Shown here: piece after piece, positions 1 to 5,605 of the stretch | How the letters are laid out: every line of letters starts with the position of its first letter | Numbering within the stretch: position 1 is the stretch's first letter | Assembly (NCBI GenBank): GCA_965372355.1 | Contig: CBDVBZ010000054.1 | Span: 1 to 22,003 of the forward strand | Source: CBDVBZ01 sp965372355 | GTDB lineage: Bacteria; Krumholzibacteriota; Krumholzibacteriia; WVZY01 | DNA: 22,003 bases | Direction of reading: 5' to 3' | Notes under the pieces: model-generated | What the model was told of the DNA's origin: nothing | The model's database searches: none | The model's input: the letters and a program-made list of their open reading frames with translations, nothing else | Position numbers and translations under genes: made by a program

Positions 1-157
1 CGAGACGACCAATGACGGTCGGATCGAGACGGCCGATCACATTAGGATCGAGACGGCCGATGACATTCGGGTCCTGACGACCCAGGACCGTCGGGTCCAG
101 GCGACTCAGGACGTCGGGATCCTTGCGACCGAGGGTCTCCGGATCCATACGACCGAG
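1..157 (-). repeat. 24-bp coding tandem repeat (six full units plus a partial)
   Basis: Reading the minus strand from 157, successive 24-base units begin at 157, 133, 109, 85, 61 and 37, and a partial unit begins at 13 and continues off the window. Each unit encodes [LI]-G-R-x-D-P-x-V/T. The two units nearest the edge are the most alike (both start atcggccgtctcgatcc), while the first units have drifted. This suggests expansion or homogenisation towards the distal end. The array is in frame throughout. Confidence 0.92.
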
Positions 158-382
158 TATATCTTCGCTCTCAGCCGGGGTCATGTAGTCGATGATGGCG
201 ACCTGGCCAATCGTCTGAACATTACCCTGGTCGATCTGGTCTGTTCGATGCCGCTCCGCGGCGCCTATCGTTCCTGTCACGTCTTCAGATTTCGGCGGTG
301 GATAGAAATAAGAGAAGTACGCGATTGCGACGATGGCTACCACGGCGATGACGGTGAAAAGACCTTTGTACTTGTTACTCAT
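1..382 (-). CDS. Membrane-anchored octapeptide-repeat protein (3'-truncated by window edge)
   Basis: The ATG is at 382 and the frame is open to the left edge, giving 127 visible residues. Residues 1-7 (MSNKYKG) are short and basic, and about 8-26 form one hydrophobic segment (LFTVIAVVAIVAIAYFSYF), so this is an N-terminal anchor or uncleaved signal with the rest outside the cytoplasm. A linker containing GTIGAAERHRTDQI (about 37-50) follows. From about residue 76 the chain becomes a strict 8-residue repeat, [LI]-[GS]-R-x-D-P-x-[VT], with six full units and a seventh cut by the edge. A G-rich ribosome site (GGGGGGCG) lies about 7 bases before the ATG. The gene is 125 bp downstream of the anti-sigma gene on the same strand and is probably in the sigma operon. 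The function is unknown. A periodic solenoid or cell-wall or outer-membrane contact is possible but is inference. The total length cannot be known from this window. Confidence 0.8.
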   Translation of the reverse strand, partial: MSNKYKGLFTVIAVVAIVAIAYFSYFYPPPKSEDVTGTIGAAERHRTDQIDQGNVQTIGQVAIIDYMTPAESEDILGRMDPETLGRKDPDVLSRLDPTVLGRQDPNVIGRLDPNVIGRLDPTVIGRL

Positions 383-507
383 GTCTTCGCCCCCCTTTGG
401 GGTTGTGGGTTAGTGGGTTAGTGGTTTGTCGGTCAAAGCGCCAAGTTGTGTTGCTACAGAGTAAATACCGATCGACCACACAAGAAGTTGGTCACAATTT
501 ACCGTTT

Positions 508-1266
508 TCAGCGGAGACGGCCGGGTTGGACCTCCTTCTCCAAAAGAAGCTCGCCTCCAGAGACAATACGCACGCGGAGCGGCGCTGCCACCCCGTCTTC
601 CCGATAGAAGGTTGCAACATACTCTGCCGCTCCCAAGTTCTTTATCATAATGGTGTTACCTGTCAGAGAGATGTCGTGAAGCGGACTATCAACGTCGCCT
701 GTGGCGCGAAATTGTACCGATCGACCCTCGTACTCGAGGTACAATTCAACTTCACGCTGGGATACAATATCCACCTCCGAGATAGCCAGCGTGTTGTCCT
801 GACGGAAACTGACGGCACCCCTTATACCCTCGAGATCGATCTCCAGACGGTTCTGGACAGGACCGATCGTACCCGTCAGCACGTTCTCCAGCGATCCCTT
901 GGGACCGGGTTCCAGGGTGACCAGGTGATAGCCGACAACGCCAACTATCAGACCGGCAACCGCCGCTGCCGCCACTCGAAAGTCCATACGCACGGGAAAC
1001 AACCGATGGAAAAAGCTCGGGGTGGCCGGTCTGCGAGCAGCATAGCGGTCAAAATCGATCGCGCCCTCGATTCGCTGCCGCAATGCGGTCGGCGGCTCAA
1101 GCTTCTCGACCCCCCCGAGAAGCTCCGTAAACTTCGTGAGCTCCTCATAGTGTTCGCGGGCCTCCGCATCTTTGCTGAGAACCGCTTCGAGTTGTGCCTC
1201 GTCCTCCGGACCGATCGTTCCGTCAATCTTCTCCCACATGAGGCTTTCGGTCTTTTCCTGAATCAT
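508..1266 (-). CDS. Membrane anti-sigma factor lacking the zinc-binding cysteines
   Basis: This 252-residue protein starts at an ATG whose first bases overlap the sigma-factor stop (ATGA, 4 bp), the usual translational coupling of a sigma/anti-sigma pair. Residues about 8-50 (LMWEKIDGTIGPEDEAQLEAVL and onward) follow the pattern of the putative zinc-finger/anti-sigma N-terminal domain, in which 'IDGELSPEE..LEAHL' is typical. The His/Cys ligands are absent, and the visible chain contains no cysteine. One membrane span is at about 97-116 (AAAAVAGLIVGVVGYHL). Residues about 120-252 would be extracytoplasmic and include a beta-rich region. It probably holds the ECF sigma factor at the membrane until a signal releases it. 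The stretch LTGTIG at about 130-135 recalls GTIG in the downstream repeat protein. The assignment rests on position, topology and the N-terminal pattern. Confidence 0.78.
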   Translation of the reverse strand: MIQEKTESLMWEKIDGTIGPEDEAQLEAVLSKDAEAREHYEELTKFTELLGGVEKLEPPTALRQRIEGAIDFDRYAARRPATPSFFHRLFPVRMDFRVAAAAVAGLIVGVVGYHLVTLEPGPKGSLENVLTGTIGPVQNRLEIDLEGIRGAVSFRQDNTLAISEVDIVSQREVELYLEYEGRSVQFRATGDVDSPLHDISLTGNTIMIKNLGAAEYVATFYREDGVAAPLRVRIVSGGELLLEKEVQPGRLR

Positions 1267-1805
1267 CTTACGATCCCTTTTCTCAGAAGAATGTCCTTGA
1301 GCTGCCGCCTTGCGGAGAACAGCCGAGACTTGATCGTCTTTTCAGGGACACCGACCACCTCGCTCATTTCTCTGTATGACATCTCCTGATAGTGCTTCAG
1401 GACTATCACGATACGATGATCTGTCTTCAGGTCCATGAGTGCGGATTGAACGTGACGGCCGGTCTCCCGGTCGTCGTATCGTTCTTCGGGGTTCTTGGAT
1501 TCGACCGTAATGGTGTCGTCCAACGTGTCAAAACGCCTTCGTGACTTGAGTATGTTAAGGGATTCGTTGAGGAGGATGCGGTAGACCCAGCTAAAAAACC
1601 GCCGGGACGGGTCGAATGAATGCAGGTTCTCGTAGGCCTTTACGAACGTTGACTGCGTTGCGTCCATCGCGTCTTCATAGTCACTCACTACTCGATATGC
1701 CGCGTTAAACAGCTTTTTCTCGTAGCGGTCCATCAACATTCTAAAAGCCTTCCTGTCCCCTGCTAAACAGGCCTCAACAATCCCGGCATCACGGTCATTT
1801 GACAT
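1263..1805 (-). CDS. ECF-type RNA polymerase sigma factor
   Basis: This 180-residue protein (from MSNDRDAG) has the two-domain ECF layout. Region 2 is at about 23-90, with DAMDATQSTFVKAY and FFSWVYRILLNESLNILK for core binding and -10 recognition. Region 4 is at about 120-172, with the helix-turn-helix EMSYREMSEVVGVPEKTIKS for -35 recognition. The size is normal for the class. I chose the ATG at 1805 over an upstream GTG at 1877 because the sigma domain begins immediately after it, though no strong Shine-Dalgarno is visible at either. It should direct polymerase to a small extracytoplasmic-response regulon, which often includes its own promoter. It overlaps the anti-sigma gene by 4 bp. A good vegetative-like promoter lies about 115 bases upstream, so it may be expressed constitutively and controlled after translation. 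Confidence 0.93.
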   Translation of the reverse strand: MSNDRDAGIVEACLAGDRKAFRMLMDRYEKKLFNAAYRVVSDYEDAMDATQSTFVKAYENLHSFDPSRRFFSWVYRILLNESLNILKSRRRFDTLDDTITVESKNPEERYDDRETGRHVQSALMDLKTDHRIVIVLKHYQEMSYREMSEVVGVPEKTIKSRLFSARRQLKDILLRKGIVR

Positions 1806-1927
1806 AATTACAGGGAAACAGGAAAAAAGTTGATGGATTTCAGGCGGCGTTTGACCAGGGTGGATGGAAATGCCCACGGATGCGATGCAGCTAAATACCC
1901 TCGCCGCCTACTTTGAGCGATTAAGGC

Positions 1928-1956
1928 ATTATAGACTAATCTCTTACGCTATTCAA
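1928..1956 (-). promoter_or_regulatory. Sigma70-type promoter of the ECF sigma operon
   Basis: On the minus strand, TTGAAT (1956-1951) and TATAAT (1933-1928) are separated by exactly 17 bases. The -35 box lies across the stop codon of the STAS gene (1949-1951), so this promoter begins inside the end of the preceding gene. The predicted start is near 1921, leaving a leader of about 115 bases before the sigma ATG at 1805. No ECF-type promoter (AAC...CGT) was obvious here. Confidence 0.7.
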
Positions 1957-2230
1957 TCTCAAAAATGTGGTCGAATCCAGCGATGCGGAAGATTTCGCGG
2001 ATGTGGTGGTTCAAGTGGGTGAGTTTCAAACGCTGGCCCGACACTGCCAAGCGCTTCTGAGCCCCGAGCAAAACTCCCAGGCCCGCGCTGGAGATGTAGT
2101 CAAGCTGCGAAAAGTCGACCACAGCGGAGTCCGATATCTGATTGAAGATCTCTCTTGCCTTCTCGGTCTGCGACGCATCGAAACGTCCGCGGAGTAGAAC
2201 CGTGTCGCCGTTGTCTTTAATATCAAACAT
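1949..2230 (-). CDS. STAS-domain anti-sigma factor antagonist (RsbV/SpoIIAA-like)
   Basis: This 93-residue single-domain STAS protein has the usual length for RsbV/SpoIIAA proteins. The N-terminal strand pair (MFDIKDNGDTVLLRGRFDA) is followed by VVDFSQLDYISSAGLGVLL at about 37-55, the family signature around the phosphorylated serine. By alignment to RsbV (DSTGLG) the acceptor is Ser48, and the preceding Asp is replaced by Ser47. Unphosphorylated antagonist binds an RsbW-type kinase and frees its target. It lies 2 bp downstream of the RsbW-like gene, the standard partner-switch pairing. No matching PP2C phosphatase is in the window. Confidence 0.92.
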   Translation of the reverse strand: MFDIKDNGDTVLLRGRFDASQTEKAREIFNQISDSAVVDFSQLDYISSAGLGVLLGAQKRLAVSGQRLKLTHLNHHIREIFRIAGFDHIFEIE

Positions 2231-2232
2231 CC

Positions 2233-2643
2233 CTACTTATCCAGTTGTTTGACGAGTTCTACCGTCATCCGACGGTCCTTGCATTCGTAGCTGTAACTTA
2301 TCCTGTCAACGACCGATCGAACCAGTCGAAGACCCAGTCCCCCGATCCGGCGATCCTCGACGGTTTCGGCGACACCCGCCAGGTCGGCATCATTGGGATC
2401 GAAGGGATCGACATCATCGTCGATCAACTCCACGACCAGAGCCCCGCTGCGACTGCCAATTCGGATCCTGATTTGGCTTGCCGAACCCGCGTTGTACTTC
2501 ACCATATTGGTGAACAACTCTTCGGTGGCGAGCTTGAGCGCAAACACAACCGTCTCATTTGCGTTTTCGCTCTCCAGAGCCTCATTGATAAAGCCAAATA
2601 TCTGATCCAGAGAACTGTAGTCTCTCCGAAACGCTTTCTCCAT
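2233..2643 (-). CDS. RsbW-like anti-sigma serine kinase (GHKL ATPase)
   Basis: From the ATG at 2643 the product is 136 residues, the normal size for RsbW/SpoIIAB kinases. The longer frame to 2751 would overlap the protease gene and adds nothing family-like. The N box is ATEELFTNMVKYN at 39-51 (Glu42 and Asn46 for Mg-ATP). The G1-like box is IDDDVDPFDP at 74-83, and the glycine-rich lid is GGLGLRLVRSVVD at 101-113. The usual D-x-G of the G1 box reads D-D-D-V here, so its glycine is not conserved. It should phosphorylate the adjacent STAS protein and, when free, sequester a sigma factor or another target. It starts 28 bp after the protease stop and could be cotranscribed with it. The target is not shown. 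The nearby sigma factor is of the ECF type, which already has its own anti-sigma. Confidence 0.9.
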   Translation of the reverse strand: MEKAFRRDYSSLDQIFGFINEALESENANETVVFALKLATEELFTNMVKYNAGSASQIRIRIGSRSGALVVELIDDDVDPFDPNDADLAGVAETVEDRRIGGLGLRLVRSVVDRISYSYECKDRRMTVELVKQLDK

Positions 2644-2671
2644 GGTCGTTCGCACCTGGGCGCGTTCGGAG

Positions 2672-5332
2672 TTACCGCAACAAGACCATCTTCCTGCTCG
2701 CGGCTTGTCCGCCCGCGCGGAGCTGACAAAAATAGACCCCGCTGGCAACACGTTCGCGTCTCGCGTTTCTTCCGTCCCAGGTCGCTTCGTGTGGTCCCTG
2801 TGGACGAATCCCGCTGACCAGCGTGGTCACAAGCCTACCCTTCACATCAAATATATTTAACGACACCTCTGACTGGATTGGAAGCGAAAAACTGATCACC
2901 GTCTCCGTTCCGTTCCGCCCGGGGTAGAATGGGTTCGGATCGCTCTGGGCCAGTGTGACGTAAGATGGTGCTTGACTTGTATTTGTGACGGAGATATGTC
3001 TCGGGCTGCCCACTTCATCCGACACCACGGTGATCGTACACGAGGCGTCGCCTTCCACAGGCGCCAGGCAGACGGTGAGTTGCGTCGAGTCCCCCGGAAG
3101 GATCGAGTGCGATGTCATGGATGTATCGATCGAGAATGGCGACGCGCTGCACCCGCTGATCGACTGGATATTGAGCGTCGACGCCCCCACGTTTACCAGA
3201 ATTATCGCTTCACAATCGGCATGGAGAATGACTGGGTCGGGGCTCGCCAACAGAATCGGAGAGCCGGCCCCACCCTGGAGGATGGCCGTCATCTGAATGC
3301 CCGGGTTGCTGATGGATCTGACAACGACGTCCGTCGGGTTCAGATTGTGGCTTCGGCTATCAGGGTTTGTCGTGTTGTGGAACGTGCGGTTATTGCTCGT
3401 ACCGGGAAAGGCATCACCCGCATCGCCGCGATTTACTCCGCGGAGAAGATGGCGTTGGCCGTCGGCCTCCATCAGCGTCACACCGGCGGGTTTCAAACCG
3501 GTTGTGCCGGATGTGCCTCCGGTGTTGCCGTTACCCGAGCGCGCGACGTTTTGTTCTACGTGCCAGATGTAAAGACCTTCCGAGTAAAGATGCTGGTCGA
3601 AGTTGGCCGCCTTGCTCCGGTTCTCCACGAGGAAGAACTCTTTGACGGGCGTCGTGCACATCCAGCCACCGGCATCCGTTTCGAAATCGCACGAGTAGTT
3701 CTCCCCGCCACCCGTCACCGTGATGTTGTCGAGCTTGAACGGGCCAAAAGCATTCGGGAGAAAATCGCCATCCTCCGTGGACACCGATCTGTCGGTGTCG
3801 AATTCCAGAATGACCCGGTAGCTCGTAACGCCGCTTCCCAAAAGGTACGGAGCCAGATTGATGGTTCGTCCTGCCCCAGAGCCAAAGTCCGTATAAGAGG
3901 CGAGGAGCGTCACGGTGCCGCCCACATCGATCTTGATGCGGCCATAATCGTAGTCCTTCTCCATGTGGTAGTAGACGTCATACTCGAACGTCACGGGACC
4001 TGTACCGTCGAAGACAAAATCCCTCTCCGCAGTCTCGAGCCAGCCGTTGCCGTACCCCGCTCCCGGCCAGTTGCGGTTACCGCCCTCCGTGGCATCGAGC
4101 CCGCAGACAAACCCCATTCCGCCACCCGCCGGGTTCAGCTGCTGCCGCCGCCACTTCTTCTCCGTGACGTTGAGTTGATACGCCGTTGGGTTCTGATTGA
4201 CGTTGGCGATCGTGATCGTCTGGGGAGTCGATCCCACCTGGACCGGTGTCAACCAACCGAGTTCCGCCTTCGACCACGCGCAGAAGTGAGGCGGGTTGGA
4301 CGGCTGGTTCCAGTTGCCGGAGCCCATCAGCCCGTGGACACCGACCCCCTGGCCACCTCCGTCTGTGTCGTAGAGGTCGGGGAGTCCCAACGCATGCCCG
4401 AACTCGTGACAATAAACACCGATTTCAGAAATCCCGTCGCCGCAGCCGTTGCCGGCGCCCTTGCCGGGCACCATCACATAATCCCAGATCTTTACGGTCC
4501 CGCCGCCCGCTGCCGGGTCGTTCGAAGCCCAGGGGTCACCCATCTCATCCAGTCGGCAGGCGGTGTAAACGGCGTTGAATGCCTTCCAACCACCAACAAC
4601 CCATCTGTGCGCCCACATGTTGCTGTTCCCCCCACATTCACCGCCGATATCGGGGTGGGCAATCGTAAGAACGTCGACGAAACCATCGTCATCCCCCGAG
4701 TTGGGCACCCCATCCGGACCATCGTTGTCGTACAGGGCGAAGTTGACCGTGCCATCGACGGCGATCAGGGTTTCCTTGATGAACTCACCCGTCTTCGCGT
4801 CGCAACCCGTCCCGTTCTGCGTACCCAAGTAGTAACTCTTGTCCTGGGATACCTGAAGCCAGCCCGAGACGGGGTAGACCGTTCCCGTCATCGTGAGGTT
4901 CCCGTAGGACATCTCGCTGTAAAGATCAGTAACCGTCCCCGTCGGGTTGGGACCATCGAAGAGTTTCTTCTGGAGATCGGATGTTGGGAAGGGGTCGAGG
5001 GATGTGTTCGCGTACTTGGCTGCGATGACCGGGACCTCGATCCGGCCCGCCACCATGATTTCCTGTGCCGCGCTGAGGGGCAGGGATCGCAGATCAAATC
5101 CCTCGCCGCCCAGTCGAGCAAGCAGTCTTTGCCGAACCCCTCTGGCCCGCCTCGCCTTGCCGATCCAGGCCTTCTCCAGCTGGAACGCATCCGGATTCTC
5201 GGCGATTCGCTCGAGATAGCCCCGGGGCAGCTCGACGCCGGGCCTCGGAGGCGCGATTTGAGCATCGACGGCGGCGTGGGTCAGCCCGAGAGCCACTACA
5301 GCCACTACCAAGAGAGTAGCAGCGTGTTTCAT
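2672..5332 (-). CDS. Secreted modular M6-family (immune inhibitor A-like) metalloprotease
   Basis: This exported zinc protease has 886 residues from the ATG at 5332, which is preceded by GGGGAGGAAA. A signal peptide runs MKHAATLLVVAVVALGLTHAAVDA. The zinc motif HEFGHALGLPDLYD is at about 309-322 (HExxHxxGxxD). Further M6 features are the acidic stretch with DNDGPDGVPNSGDDDG, and later GLYIWHVEQN and LMEADGQ. Between the catalytic part and these lies an inserted beta-rich domain (about 410-560) that looks like a jelly roll. It is followed by a choice-of-anchor-D/Ig-like domain and a terminal FlgD-like/type IX-style module (SLPIQSEVSLNIFDVKGR...ASGVYFCQL). Such C-terminal modules direct secretion or surface attachment in FCB bacteria. 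The likely role is degradation of extracellular protein. A long in-frame extension to 5398 was rejected because the signal peptide and ribosome site lie at 5332. Confidence 0.93.
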   Translation of the reverse strand: MKHAATLLVVAVVALGLTHAAVDAQIAPPRPGVELPRGYLERIAENPDAFQLEKAWIGKARRARGVRQRLLARLGGEGFDLRSLPLSAAQEIMVAGRIEVPVIAAKYANTSLDPFPTSDLQKKLFDGPNPTGTVTDLYSEMSYGNLTMTGTVYPVSGWLQVSQDKSYYLGTQNGTGCDAKTGEFIKETLIAVDGTVNFALYDNDGPDGVPNSGDDDGFVDVLTIAHPDIGGECGGNSNMWAHRWVVGGWKAFNAVYTACRLDEMGDPWASNDPAAGGGTVKIWDYVMVPGKGAGNGCGDGISEIGVYCHEFGHALGLPDLYDTDGGGQGVGVHGLMGSGNWNQPSNPPHFCAWSKAELGWLTPVQVGSTPQTITIANVNQNPTAYQLNVTEKKWRRQQLNPAGGGMGFVCGLDATEGGNRNWPGAGYGNGWLETAERDFVFDGTGPVTFEYDVYYHMEKDYDYGRIKIDVGGTVTLLASYTDFGSGAGRTINLAPYLLGSGVTSYRVILEFDTDRSVSTEDGDFLPNAFGPFKLDNITVTGGGENYSCDFETDAGGWMCTTPVKEFFLVENRSKAANFDQHLYSEGLYIWHVEQNVARSGNGNTGGTSGTTGLKPAGVTLMEADGQRHLLRGVNRGDAGDAFPGTSNNRTFHNTTNPDSRSHNLNPTDVVVRSISNPGIQMTAILQGGAGSPILLASPDPVILHADCEAIILVNVGASTLNIQSISGCSASPFSIDTSMTSHSILPGDSTQLTVCLAPVEGDASCTITVVSDEVGSPRHISVTNTSQAPSYVTLAQSDPNPFYPGRNGTETVISFSLPIQSEVSLNIFDVKGRLVTTLVSGIRPQGPHEATWDGRNARRERVASGVYFCQLRAGGQAASRKMVLLR

Positions 5333-5365
5333 CGGAGTTTCCTCCCCTGTATTGACGTCATGGTT

Positions 5366-5462
5366 GGGTTGACAACCCGATTCGGAGGGGCAGTTCATTC
5401 GACACGAGCCGTGTCAAGCACGGCTCATCTAATAAGATAGGTCGGAAAACCGCAACGCGCAA
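5366..5462 (-). promoter_or_regulatory. Upstream region of the protease gene: weak promoter, hairpin and dyad
   Basis: On the minus strand TTGCGC (5462-5457) and TATCTT (5439-5434) are 17 bases apart, a plausible but weak promoter. Between it and the ATG are a perfect 8-bp hairpin (arms 5406-5413 and 5419-5426, 5-base loop) and a dyad gggttg-a-caaccc at 5366-5378. The dyad cannot fold as a hairpin but resembles an operator half-site pair. Their roles are inference. The remaining sequence to 5605 shows no gene, and I see no convincing terminator for the gene ending at 5606. Confidence 0.35.
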
Positions 5463-5605
5463 CCCCAAAAGCGAGATGGCGCTGATCATAATTACCTGCC
5501 ACTACGTACGTTAGCCATTAGTTCCCCGTTGTCGCGCCAAAAAGAGCAACCGTTGGGAGATAATCGTATCTTGTTCTTGATGAATGGTTTGTGGTGCCGA
5601 CGGGA

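Noticed and set aside
1..157. Possible CRISPR-like direct repeats
   Set aside because: The 24-bp units are contiguous with no spacers and remain in frame, encoding a protein repeat.
397..425. Short tandem repeat (gtgggtta twice) beside the repeat-protein start
   Set aside because: Only two copies of 8 bases; too little to call a functional element.
397..1389. Plus-strand frame of 330 codons across the anti-sigma and sigma genes
   Set aside because: The minus strand carries a coupled sigma/anti-sigma pair with clear domains. The plus-strand product has no recognisable feature.
2644..2751. N-terminal extension of the RsbW-like protein
   Set aside because: It overlaps the end of the protease gene and would make the kinase longer than its family. 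The family domain starts at the ATG at 2643.
2972..5440. Long plus-strand open frame (822 codons)
   Set aside because: It lies opposite the M6 protease, which has a signal peptide, a zinc motif and family domains. The plus-strand product is arginine/valine-rich without any motif, as expected of an antisense shadow in GC-rich DNA.
5520..5605. Terminator for the receiver/PPDK_N gene
   Set aside because: A short T-run and a 4-bp stem are present near 5535-5560, but they do not form a convincing intrinsic terminator.
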